Origin: Melastoma dodecandrum
Lineage: Eukaryota; Streptophyta; Magnoliopsida; Myrtales; Melastomataceae
NCBI GenBank assembly: GCA_029817715.1
Contig: JARUPY010000397.1
Span: 8,184,001 to 8,248,000 of the forward strand
DNA length: 64,000 nucleotides
Reading direction: 5' to 3'
In this document: one piece after another, positions 46,127 to 57,348 of the stretch
How positions within the stretch are numbered: position 1 is the stretch's first letter
Layout: each line of letters opens with the position of its first letter
Notes under the pieces: generated by a model
Database searches by the model: none
Told to the model about the DNA's origin: nothing
What the model saw: the letters and a program-made list of their open reading frames with translations, nothing else
Made by a program: the position numbers and the translations under genes

Positions 46127-48513
46127 ACTTAAATGGTGTCAGGGTTTCGAGCCAGAGCTTTGGAACGAACTTTATCAGCAAACTTCTTCATATCCCCACG
46201 GAGTCAACTGAGACAAGGAAGGCTGACAATATTTGTAAAAAAGGGAGAATCGTACAATTACTACACTCTTCATCAAATTAAATGAGATTACAAGAGTAGG
46301 TATAAGAGCTCCTCACACGAAAAGTACAAAACTCCTGTGATGAAGGCGAGGGTGGCAGGGTGGCAAAGATATTCAAGCCAAAGTCTTGTTGCTGTTTCGT
46401 TAATCCTTCGATTCCATCGGACGAAGACGCAATAACGAAACAAAAAAGGGAAGTACCAAAACACTACTTCATCTTTCTTATAAATGAAGTTACATGAGCA
46501 AACGTCATTCTTGCTCTAACAGAAACAAGTCGCATGAAATCACTTGTTTCTCGCCATTAGTTTGATAGGTACATGAACATCAGGCTAGAGTAACAATTTC
46601 GCCAATGCTTTGACTCCTACGAACGAAGATGCAATGACGAAACACAAAAAGGGAAGTATCAAAACTCTACTTCGCCTTTCATATAAATGAAGTTACATGA
46701 GCAAACTTCATGAGTTGTTTGTCCTTTGGCAAGTGTAGGTTTATGAACATCCTGCATTACGAACAAAGGCGTGGGTGGTCGGGTGGGAAATTTCGAACCA
46801 AAGCTTCGGAATTACCTTTGTTGTCACCAAGGATGGTCATATCGAAAGGGAGTATCATCTACACTGCTCTAACAAAATTTCTTATCATTCCCTAGACGGA
46901 GTCATACGTCCATTTCCCCAGCTGAAGTCAGTTACATACACCATCGAGATGGGCATATTCGTCTCATATCCCCAGCGGATACCAAACCTTGTATAATCTC
47001 CCTAGTGAGAGGCGAAGTACAAGAGCTAACTTCATCTACGTCCGTTGTCAACTATGTAGGCTCATAAACGTCCGTACAGTACGGTACAAACTCCTAGGCA
47101 ATGGCGTGAGTGGTCGGGTGGAAGCCCTTCCGAGTGTAATCTCAAAGAACATGACTGAGGCATGAAAGCGCAAACACTTTCCCTGCGAAAGCTTGCACAA
47201 GAGCACCACCTTAGTACGACCTCTCCAAAGAGGTTTGCGTACCTAAACCTATTCACTTCTTAAGCATTTGTTGTGCCCACTTGCATACAATTTGAAAAGA
47301 TTTTTAACAATAAGAATTCTTCTGAGCGAGAGTGGAGAAGGTAAACCCCCTCTTAAACACCTAACCCAGAGTAATGAGTACAAACACTATGAGGGTTCAC
47401 ATGTAGACATCCGAGTGAACAACGAATCCTTTGACAAAAGATGCTTAAACCGGGATGAGATCGAGCACTTTTTCTCTACACAAACACAAAACATCGACCA
47501 TTGCTAACCCCTTTCGAGCCAAATTTGAAGCTTTTTGTACACACTACGCCTTCCGAGTCTAAGGACCGCTTCACATTGAGGTTAAAGGAGATCATGTAGC
47601 AAGGAATTGGAAGCAACGGACCATAGAGGCAACACTTCCTCCAGGTTCAAGTGAAGAGGAACCATCAACGGCAAGCCCACTAGTTGAGTTGTCCCCAAAG
47701 ATGGAATTTCTCCAACAACACGTCAAAACATACAAATTCCTAAGGTGTCCAAAGCATCTCCAAATAGATTATCAGAAAAGAAAGCAAAGTAAATCCCTAT
47801 GACCCAGTAAAGAAAAGCAAAATCAACGCAAAGACCAAAGTTTCAAAGGCAAAGCGCAAGATGAAAGTCAAAAGAGCAAAATAAAGCACAAGGACGACAT
47901 TGACAGTCGCAAGAGCAAATGTGTCATATTCTCAACAAGTCAAGAGAAAATAATTCCCAAAACAGATCATCAACACCTACTAGTGAGCCAATTATTCATC
48001 CCCACGGAATGCCTAAACTGACGAGCTGTCTGAAATATGGAGAATTTGCTTGAACGGTGAAAACTCTACGGTCAGTTGTGTCCAATGAGTTCCTTAGACT
48101 TGTTTTAAAAAAAAACATGAATTTAAAGCCTCGATGAAAAGGCCTTTCGCCAAAACCACATTACAACATAAACAAAGACTCCTTTGACTAGTACATGAGC
48201 ATCCAAGTCAAGGAAATTCCAAAAATCCAACCGAGACAATTTTTAGAGATAAGAGTGAACTGTGAGAGGAACCGAAGAGCCCTTATCCTACCGCATTCAA
48301 AAGGCAAGTCTTTAGAGAGAAATCATTAAAATGAAGTATGGAATGCATATGTATCGTAATATTACATGCTTGATTACCTTGTGTCTTATGAAGTCATTGT
48401 CATGGCTAATGATTTTCTTGATGAGCTCTCAGGATACGTGCGGCCAAGGACGACCTTAAAACATAATTTGAGGTATTTATGATTTCCTTGCAAGAAAATC
48501 TTTCAAGATTCCC
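46127..48513 (+). repeat. 3' non-coding region of gypsy C with diverged tandem repeats
   Basis: No believable coding frame. Two units of about 200 bp share ATAAATGAAGTTACATGAGC (about 46408-46510 and 46610-46710). A GGCGTGGGTGGTCGGGTGG-like block recurs near 46345, 46768 and 47104. Tandem repeats between integrase and the 3' LTR are common in Tat/Ogre elements and can seed satellites. Confidence 0.6.
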
Positions 48514-48527
48514 TCCCAATGAGGGGC
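48514..48527 (+). other. Polypurine tract of gypsy C
   Basis: AATGAGGGGCAAAC immediately before TATAATACCTCAAATTA, which looks like an LTR start with TG changed to TA. Confidence 0.5.
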
Positions 48528-50745
48528 AAACTATAATACCTCAAATTATACTATGGGCCACCATTTTTTTAGTCCATTACATAAACCCAGTCTAAAATAA
48601 CATGAAGTCCAACCTTCATTTTTTAATTAACAAAATGGCCAAAGCCCAATTCAAGCTCACCACCGTTTTTATTTTTATTATTTTATTATTACGAATTCTA
48701 TTTGTTTTAATTTTTGACCTTTTCCTCTCAAACGGTTTTCACCTTCCCGTACCAAGGACAACTCATATTTATTCGAAAAAAAAAGAAAATAATCTCACTC
48801 AAGCGAGAATTCCCCAATCAATCTGAGATTTCAGGGGAGATTTCTTTTCTTCTGATTCTTCTCTTTCATACGCTATCCAAACGAAAATCCCAATACCTCC
48901 GAAATTCTGGAGGCACCAAAATTTCCATCCCGAGGAATTCTTCTAAAAGTGGTAGGTGAAGATAGGGGGGAAGAGGCAGACACATCTACAAAAAGTGGAT
49001 GCAAAAAAAAAGTAGAGAGATACAACTTCCGCCTTCAGACGTTCCATCCGTCGCCTGCAACCATCTCAACGACCCCAAGGTTGGTCTAGCGACATCCACT
49101 GAAAACCCCTGTCACCAGCTCAAACCCAGCCTCCGGACGACACTCCGACATCAACAATGGAGTAATCCCTCATCACCGGTTGCAATCGGAATAGTCGTCT
49201 TCATCAGCAGACAACCCTGACTTCCCACTGCAACAACGATGCCCCTTTGGTTTCAAAAAAAAATAGACGACAATCCGATCTCGACTCCCTGCAGTCGCAC
49301 ATGCGCGACGAGGGAGCGTTTCTTTTGTTCTAATTGTTTCTTCAAAGCGCGCAAGAATAAGATGTCAGTCATTTCGAAGACGCTTAAGGTGAGGTGCACT
49401 TGTTTCACCCTATCGCCTTGTGAACTCCACCAATGAGAAAACCAGACGACGTCAATCCCCACGACACACAACCGTATAATAGACCCCCAGTAGTCTGACC
49501 GGGCACCTCGACTCCATCTTCCGTTGCCGTCACCAATCCCTCCAACCCCGGCGTTACCCATGTCCGCATCCCCCTCCGTCGTCTCCAACCCACGCCCAAA
49601 GAAGCGACAAACGTCGACCGGCGAGCTAGATTTTCCCGAACACGCCCTGCAGTGACAACCCCAACCACGGCGACTCACTCTAACTGCGGAGCAGAGGACA
49701 AGCCCTCCCTGACTCCCACGAGCGGCGCCCCAAGCCGTCCTCTATATCGTCTCCAGCGATGCGCCCGAAGGCCATCCTTTGTTTCAGCAGCCAGCATCTC
49801 CTCCGCGACCCACGCCACAACCGTGGCCAAGAATGTCAATGGCTTCATCTCCCAGAGCCTATCGGACGCTCTTCCAGATCTAAACCCAACTCCTCTCCCC
49901 GACGCCGATGCCAATATTCGGCCAAATTTGGAGGGAATGACAACCAAACTCCAGGAGTCTTGAAGAGTTTAGCGGCCGCAGCTCTTTATTTTATCGAACA
50001 CCATGGCTTTTGTGTGCGGCAGCGAATCCCCATCTGAAAACGCCTTTCTCTCAAACAGCAGGGGTAAGCGTCCTCATTTCTCCTTTGTCGGTTCCTTTCA
50101 ATTGAGAAATGAGCCGAATCTGTTTTTTTTTTTTACGTTAACTTTATTATTATTATCATTATTATTGCTTTCCGGTAACAATTCGGGTGGTCTTATTTTA
50201 ATTTACCTCGATTTATATGTTTTATATCAATGTCCTCAATATTTTCAAACATGGTAAAGACAAAATCTTTTATCTTATCGTCGTTAAAGAGGCCCCAACC
50301 GATGATGCCTTAGTCGGTGACATGCCACCCTGCCGGGCCTCAGGTACATGAAGGATATGCGGGCCTTTCGATTTTCTTTATTTCCACATGTAATGGGTCA
50401 TGGGCTCAAAGTGCATTGGCCCACGGTCACCACCCTTCCCCGCTCCCTTTGATCTAAATTCTTGATCTGTGGTTGAGGTTCATGTTGTTAGGCTTTTAGG
50501 ATTTTATCGTCGCATGCTATTTGTTAATTCAATACACATGAATTCGGGCCCAAAAAGCCCGAATCGGGTTCAACGCCCATAAAACATTGACATGAGTCCG
50601 GAGTCATGCTCGGATCGGGTCCAACACCCGTTAACCAAAAGAAAACTTTTGGAGCAAACACCACCTTGTCGCATGTTTAGATGTAAGAGTTAGTAATTAG
50701 GAATCCCCGAATCCTACTCTGGCTTTCTGACTTAAACCAGTTTTC
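48528..50745 (+). repeat. Probable LTR of gypsy C
   Basis: About 2.2 kb from the polypurine tract to sequence just before a primer-site-like block. Small frames at 48602-50257 on both strands show no domain. GGGCC/GCCCA-rich and GGGTC..GACCC stretches are typical of such LTRs. With no second copy in the window the ends are approximate. Confidence 0.4.
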
Positions 50746-51106
50746 AAAACTAAGTCGCTGGTGACTCCATAATAGTTTATCTAGGTTAAACAACAACATT
50801 TTCACGGAGCCATTTTAGATGAGGGACTGGAGACACGAACCGCTCCCTGGTCCTCTCGAACGGTCCTTACTGAGGCCTACGCGCAGCTTTTCACTCGTCG
50901 CTTCTGGTTCCCCCACAAGGAATTGTAGACCATTAGTGAAACACCCCGCAGGCCCATTTAGGAACCGAGGGAGGATTCAACCCAGTTTCCTTCCGTAGCG
51001 TCCGACGTTCGAGTCGTGATGTCGACCGGTTGGGTCTTGGGGGAGCAGACCCGGATCCTCGGGTCGTCCGAATCACCACGCGCGTGCTAGGCTGGAAGGC
51101 GCGCGT
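50746..51106 (+). other. Primer-site-like block and leader after the LTR
   Basis: AGTCGCTGGTGACTCCA near 50753-50769 resembles the Tat/Ogre primer site that follows a 5' LTR. The 340 bp after it would be leader sequence. It is cut at about 51107 by the repeat array. If correct, this LTR once had a second internal region to its right. Confidence 0.35.
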
Positions 51107-51840
51107 ACATGGGCTTGTAAGGAAATTCTTGTACATATGTACAAAATATATATGAAAATAAGCGAAGTTCTACAAGTTTTTGAATTTCTACATTTTCCGT
51201 ACATATGTACATGTAATGTACGAATAATGTACATGTACATAATTCGTGCATTACTCTATGTTTGTTGGTAAATTATTATACATATGTATGAAATATGTAC
51301 GAAGTAGGAGATGTACATATTTTGACTTTATACTTTTTTCATATATATGTACAACTAATGTAGGAATGTACGTTACTCGTACATAACTTTGGGTTTGTTG
51401 TAAAAGTCTTGTACATATGTACGAAATATGCACGAAATAAGAGGAGATGTACATGTTTTACCTCTGTATATTTTTTGTTCGTATGTACAACTAATGTACG
51501 AATTATGTACGGATGTACATTTTCCATACATTACTCTGGAGTTGTAGTAAGATTCTTGTACATATGTAGGAAAATAACGGGAGATGTACAAGTTTTGAAT
51601 TTGTACATTTTCTGTAATATGTACATGTAATGTAGGAATAATGTACACGTACATTATTCGTACATTACTCTAGGTTTGTTTGAAAATTCTTGTACAATAA
51701 AATATGTACGAAGTATGAGGAGATGCTCATATTTTGACTTTTTACTTTTTTCGTATATATGTACTACTTATTTCGTACTTATGTATAAGAATTAGCCAAC
51801 AAATCCGTAGTAATGTATGAAAAATATACAAATGTACAAG
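51107..51840. repeat. Second copy of the 140-bp palindrome-rich repeat array
   Basis: About five units at 135-146 bp spacing with the same boxes as 25185-26389 (CTTGTACATATGTACGAAA, GGAGATGTACA). The left end is truncated at a GC-rich junction (GGCGCGCGTACATGG). The right end keeps AAGAATTAGCC. The sequence after it matches that after the first array. Confidence 0.75.
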
Positions 51841-52146
51841 ATGAATTTATAATATATAGCAATATTATTATTTATAATATATCAACATGGATTTAGAAAG
51901 AAATTATTATGAACAAGATTGTTTTCCTCCAACACAAATCTTTTTTCCACTTAGCAATAATGAATTTGTTTAATCTATTCACAAACAACACTTGTGAATT
52001 GGCAAAGTAAACACACTCCTGAATCCCAAACACACGAAGGTAATTATCGCCAATCATTGCCTACAGTTAAGTACCCCGCAATTAATTAATTACCCGCGGA
52101 CTCGAGTCGCCGCCTGCATCCTCAAACTTCTCTCAAACACCTCTGG
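51841..52146. other. Spacer duplicated from 26560-26848
   Basis: AT-rich sequence nearly identical to the spacer before nicotinamidase copy 1. It shows that array and pseudogene were duplicated as one segment. Confidence 0.7.
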
Positions 52147-52538
52147 ATGGCTGCAGCCAAGGGAATGCTGACCCAAAGACATGCGCCCTCCTCATGATCG
52201 ACGTCCAGAACCACTACTCCTCTATTGCCATGGGCACCCCCGCCTGGCACTCCATCCCCTCCCTAGACGACGACCAGGAGGAGGACCCTCTGTACACGTA
52301 CAGCAGCTTCAGGGGGAAGGTCCTTCAGTATCTGCTTAAGGGGATAGGCGACAGGGAGGTGATTGTCACCGGGGGATATGATCAACCTCTTCTGCAAGAC
52401 CACCACTTTTGTTTAGGGGATTCAGGGTGTTCTTCTCCACTGACGCCACCGCCACTTCTTCCGGGAAACTGCACCATTCTACTCTCATGGATTGGCTTAT
52501 CTCGTTGACTGTGACTCCCTTGCCAACAATTTATCATA
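52147..52538 (+). pseudogene. Nicotinamidase pseudogene, copy 2
   Basis: Same structure as copy 1, with the same frame change after the start and the same internal deletion. ALLMIDVQNHYSS, YSSFRGKVLQYLL and REVIVTGG can be read. The catalytic-Cys block reads INLFCKTTTF here. Unlike copy 1 it continues to the native C-terminus (HGLAYLVDCDSLANNLS, stop at 52536-52538). It shows what lay beyond the gypsy B insertion point. Confidence 0.65.
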
Positions 52539-52673
52539 AGATTATGATGTCGGTTACCCATGTTTAGTCATAAATCACAATGTTCGACGTGCGCGAGATA
52601 TGCACTGGGTTCATGTAGGTGTTTCCCGTGTACAAATGTTTCTCTGTTCCATGGACTACCAGCCACCGTATCT

Positions 52674-55637
52674 TCAATTACTGGTAATCTGATTGGGAAG
52701 TGTAGGTGGGGTTTTCCGGAAGACGTGCTTCCTGCAGCACTCGAAAATGGTGTCATACATTAGATCAAACTGGACTCCTGCCCTCTCCCGGCTTATGACA
52801 AAGTAGATGTGGTCTGCTTCCACTATCTTGTAGTACCTGTTGCAAGTCGCAACGACAAAGATCAAATGCTCGTTATGCCACTCGACGTTCAGGATCTATG
52901 TTCTAAAGGACGAAACAGATTTACCAGATGCCGGGATGCAGGGTTTGGCATTCGGAATCGCTCTGAACGAAACAACTGGGATGTTCGATGACGAGGGTGA
53001 GTGTGTCATGGACAGCGTGTTCAATGACCATCATTGTCCTCCCAGTTGTCATCCTTGTCAATAACATACCTCTGAGGTCAGCCAATTATCAGTCGACATA
53101 GTTGATAGCTGTTTCCTCACTCGAAATGATTACCTGTAGCCTTTGTATGGGGGAGGGACATCGACCAGGTGACACCACTGACTCATCTGTAACACTCTTA
53201 GAAGCATAAGTGGGTGGATCTGTAGAATACTGGAGGGAATCGTGATACCCTTGATCTTCCTAGTATGTTTTGTGGCCGGGAACGTGTGCAGGCTGCGGTT
53301 GAGTCTTATTGACCCTTGAATCGTCAGGTCGGGAAGGATCCAATCTCCCAAAGCAAAAGGCCCGGTGTTACCCAACAGGAAGTCGACTAGACCCCATATT
53401 CCAATTTTTCTCCAAGACATGTTGAAGTGATCAAAGCCAAAGTTGCAATAACTCTTGAGCCAAGGGATGTCTAGCCAATCGTACACTATGGATCTGATCC
53501 GGCAGATTTGAAGCAGACAGATGGGTTTCATGCTTCTTCCGTCGCCGGGGCTGAAGATTTTTTCGAGGAAATATATTATGGATCTCCCTAAGAAACACAT
53601 TCGCCACGAAACATGAATGATGAAGCGACAGAATCCTAACATTGTCTAAAACCGACTGCTTGACAGAAACTGTCCAAGAACTGTTCGTTACTAGCAAGAG
53701 GTCTTCGTTCAGCAAAAACTTACTTCATTCCATCGAGATAAGCCCGGGTTTATTGTCGAAGCTGACATTAATTAGTTTGGAACATACCAACTAGAGCTGA
53801 ACCCACCATGTTGGATAATACAAGCTGGAGTAAATGCAGAAATGACATTTTGGTATTGTGTTGAATGATGATGCTGGAGGAAAGCGCAATAACCATTCTG
53901 GAACAAACCAAGGTTTGCTTGGAAAATGCCACTTTAATGTCTGAGATGTGTAAAATGCCACTTTAATGTCATAAATCAATTTTGACCATATTATCCTGAA
54001 ATTGGGAGTAACTGTTGGTAACCTCGTGTTGGAACTGAATTTGAAACTAATTGCTTTTGTGGTTTTGATTGGAAAGCTCATGCATTGATAACTTGGTTGC
54101 TTTATTTGTTGCCATTTTACAAATTTAAAGGGAGCTTCGCCCTTCTTATGTGGGGATTTCCTTTTATCCACCCCTTTTCCTTTTTGGGAGTCACTTAGTT
54201 GTCAAACCGAAACCTGGAAAATAAAATAGTGAGATATTAACTCACCATTTGAGAAAATATTTGTTACTTGAATAAGTTTTATTTTCTTCCTAATTTTTGG
54301 GTTTGATTTCTTATATCCCTTCCATACTTGATTTGCTGATGTTTGATAGGCAATGTAGCATGTGTCCATTGTACCCATCAAGTCATATTTTCCGTTTCCA
54401 TTACATGCAATCATCTGTTCTGTTTAGTTCAATACCTTATCATGATTAGTCATATATTTTTGTGTGAACATTTTTAAGATCTCTCTTCCATCTTAATGTT
54501 TCTATTCTTTTTTCTTTTTTTTGCAGGATGAGATAATGCTAGGCTTGGTCACCCCTCAAGTGATGAGTTTATTGCAAATTCTTATATCTTAATGAAATCA
54601 ATTAACTCTTGTTGTTTGTCAATTTTGCAGTAATAGATGTTCAAATTTCAAAATAGAAATTTGAAAATTTCAAATTGAAATAAAAATAATATATTCTATT
54701 ATGAATACCGCTGACAATGAGGTGAGACCCAAAATCCAGTTTTCTGTCGTCTCATATCCTTGAAATGCCTGAAGCATCAACACAAGGAAACCTAATATCA
54801 TTATTTGGCCAATCGGTTACATCACAGTGCTCATACTGAACCATGATTTGGCAAACCTTGTCGGCTAGCAACTGCTGCAAAACACGGACCACTTGTGCTC
54901 CGGCAGAGTGCCCGACAAAATGAACAGGATGGCTCTCATCCCATTCGGGATAATGCCCTGTGGAACATTTGCATTCGGAAACATCTCAGGACTATAGTCA
55001 AATTCTCATCTGCAACAAAATACAACAGTCTCGACATGATGAACAACCTCGTTTATAAGTCCTTCCAAACCGAGAATGCCCGTACGCCTCGCTGTGCTCC
55101 TCCCCATAGTCGATTCGCAAGCCCTGGTATGCACAGATAGTGAGAAAACAAATACCAGTAGAAGGGAGGCCTAATTCATTTGACGGCCTACCTATCGTGT
55201 ATGCTAGTTAAGGACCCCAAATAAGGCACAGGGACCCTGTCATCCTTCTTCTCAGCCCCTGTAAAATACGACAAGCTTCCAAGTTTCTGCCAAACAGTCG
55301 AGAATCCAATCGAGACGAAGAAGAAGCACCAATCACACTAAGGACCAGAGCGTGGTGACTGCATTACCCCTTGGCCAAATCCGAAGATTCCATGGACAAG
55401 AACAATTGACGGAGATGACTTGTCGCCTGGCCAGGCCTTGTCCCCCGAAACAGCAGTGGCGCTTGAACATTGGCCGGAGTGGTAGGCGCTCGTGAATTGG
55501 GAGAGATCACCGGCGATGGCAGAACTGAAGATGTAGAAGCCGTGGAGCAAATGCACGGCGGAGCTCACACAGAGCTCGATCCATTGAAGGAAGTGTATCC
55601 AAATCCTCAGCATCATCGTCCCAGCAACAATTGACAA
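52674..55637 (-). pseudogene. Lipase-like alpha/beta-hydrolase pseudogene
   Basis: Minus-strand exon-like blocks in family order. 55637-55380: hydrophobic N-terminus (MLRIWIHFLQWIELC) and oxyanion region VLVHGIFGFGQG. 55280-55190: LSYFTGAEKKDDRV. 55135-55060: IDYGEEHSEAYGHS. 54975-54860: the nucleophile elbow FVGHSAGAQVV. 53560-53130: DGRSMKPICLLQ, YDWLDIPWLKSY, GFDHFNMSW, WQWCHL-like to PPPYKGYR. 53060-52674: DNWEDNDG, then KIVEADHIYF and ERAGVQFDLMYDTIF. It would hydrolyse acyl esters. A small deletion after LHTFP, a one-base loss after DNDG and stops show it is dead. About 1.1 kb separates the GHSAG exon from the next, with no clear exon. Confidence 0.7.
53720..54850. other. Intron-like interval of the lipase pseudogene
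   Basis: AT-rich with a short direct repeat (AAAATGCCACTTTAATGTC at about 53924 and 53953). A 126-residue minus frame (54171-53791) has no recognised domain. It could contain a decayed insertion. Confidence 0.4.
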
Positions 55638-55821
55638 ACTACTAAAAAATATAGCCCTATCCTATTTATATTCTAAAGAAAGCATTCCTATTTCCTTGGC
55701 GTTCATTTAAATTTTTCGCTCAAACATTACTAATAAGGAGGAGCACCAAAAAACAGTGGCACATTATCGAATGTGCTCCCCCCCCCCTAAATAGAAAGAT
55801 TCGGGTTTTCTCTATAGTTTT

Positions 55822-57288
55822 TGTCGATGTAATCTAGTTTTGATGATGAAAGAGATTATGTATTGCTAATGTGCTATTTAAGTGTACAGAAGAACATGTA
55901 TTTGGGCGTAGAAGATGGTCTCTCTAATCTGTGCAATACGTAAAAGAGTTATGTGGAGGACTTCAACGGATGAAACGATCTAGCAATCAGAAATGGTGTT
56001 CTGAGGACAAGATCTAATATCGAGTCTAATATCTCTCTTATAGAGATGATCATCTGTGTCACAATTGCTATAACTCTCCTTGCTGGAGTACTTACTACGG
56101 TTTACAGAATGACACTTCTGTGAATGACGATTTCCTTATTTAAAATTGTTCAATATGCGAGCACGTGAGATATTTATCTCATATGTCCTTAAGTTAATTC
56201 TTATTGAATTAACTCTGGCATCACGTCTAGGTTCATCCTTGGACCCTGAGTTGTGTTGGAAAGAATTATTTCCTTAACTAACGTGATCCCATAATTATAG
56301 AATTTGGCTACAATCTAATCCGGTTGAAATCTCCCATATATGGTGAGAATAATTTACAACGGGAATGTTTTCATATTATGGAAACAAATCGGTCCCAATG
56401 CCAAATTCGTATAAGGAAAAGTGTTGATTCTGCTCTCGCAGAAAATAACCTTTGAGCAAAAGACATTATCTCTTATTGGGTGTTTAATCTGGTTTATTAT
56501 TATCTGATATTACTAAGGATAATGTTTTGTATCTTTGAAAGTTTTCCTGCATGATCGAATCATGGAGAAGCAAGTGGTTCAACTAGCCGTTGTGATTGAT
56601 TGGGAAACTCCTTTCTACGGACAAGCCTAAATGCAAGAGTGAAGCAACATTTCCAACTTGTCGTTCTACCTGAAAGTTTACTAGAATCCTTGTGCATTCA
56701 TCGCTGCAAAAGCTGAGAGCGTCCGTCGTGCATTCACCGAGCCGATCACCTCTGAGAGAGAGCGTCTTCTATAGCTGCAGACTGTTGGTGTTGTAGTTGC
56801 TAATTCTGTTTATGTAGGTTGTTAGTCACATAGGAAGTGTGCAAGGGTAGGTGGTAGTCGTTAAGCCACGAGGGCAGGTGGTAGCCGTCAAGCCACGTAG
56901 GCAGGTGGTAGCCGTTAAGCCACGGGCTCAGTGAGGAGCCGGAGTCAGGCACGTCGGTTGCCTGCGGGTTGAGTTAGTCCCGTGAGTACGTGCAAGTTGT
57001 TAGTCACTTTTCTGATAAGACGTGTGCATCTGTAAAGTCCCTTGTTCTAAACATAGTGAATACGCCCTAGTTGGGGTGAGCGCTGAGAGAGTGGACGTAG
57101 GGATTGTTTGTCGAACTACTATAAATCTTTGTGTCACACACATAAGATAACTAATCTCAGAACTGAGAATCTGTCTTACAGATCCAGTCTCTGTAATATG
57201 ACAGAACCACGCTTCTGTAATCGTAAAAGTGTCAAATCTCTTAAGGCACTAATTCATCCCCCTTTCTTAATGCAATCATGTACCAACA
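55822..57288 (+). repeat. 5' LTR of the SIRE-type copia
   Basis: Starts TGTCGATGTAATCTAGTTTT and ends TACCAACA two bases before the primer site. The start is placed by similarity to the solo LTR at 18354 and is less sure than the end. It includes a minisatellite at 56846-56927. Confidence 0.65.
56846..56930 (+). repeat. Minisatellite in the copia LTR
   Basis: Three units of about 28-29 bp around GGTGGTAGCCGTTAAGCCAC. Confidence 0.85.
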
Positions 57289-57290
57289 AT

Positions 57291-57303
57291 TGGTATCAGA
57301 GCA
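57291..57303 (+). other. tRNA-iMet primer binding site of the copia element
   Basis: TGGTATCAGAGCA, the standard plant copia primer site, two bases after the LTR end. Confidence 0.9.
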
Positions 57304-57348
57304 GGCTCAACGATAAAGGCTTAACCGCTTTTTGAGAGATCCGATAGG

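Larger units (their letters stand above)
37546..50745 (+). mobile_element. Gypsy C: Tat/Ogre-type element with tandemly duplicated pol
   Basis: Plus-strand Ty3/gypsy sequence with archaeal-type RNase H before integrase, a trait of the Tat lineage. The order is RNH-IN (unit 1, partial), RT-RNH-IN (unit 2), RT-RNH-IN (unit 3), a 3' non-coding region with diverged repeats, a polypurine tract (48514-48527) and a probable LTR. gag and protease are missing. Unit junctions at 39058/39059 and 42499/42500 share the same abnormal join. Confidence 0.8.

Noticed and set aside
49253..49963. Frames of 87-141 residues on both strands
   Set aside because: They overlap, lie within the probable gypsy C LTR and show no domain.
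53791..54171. 126-residue minus frame
   Set aside because: It lies in an intron-like interval of the lipase pseudogene, includes a short direct repeat and has no domain.
54520..54580. Pyrimidine tract plus GCAG followed by a GHPSS-like reading on the plus strand
   Set aside because: Resembles an acceptor with a copia-like motif, but nothing on either side extends it.
10534..55637. A functional oil-body gene cluster
   Set aside because: Only the caleosin is intact; oleosin is transposon cargo and the lipase is broken.
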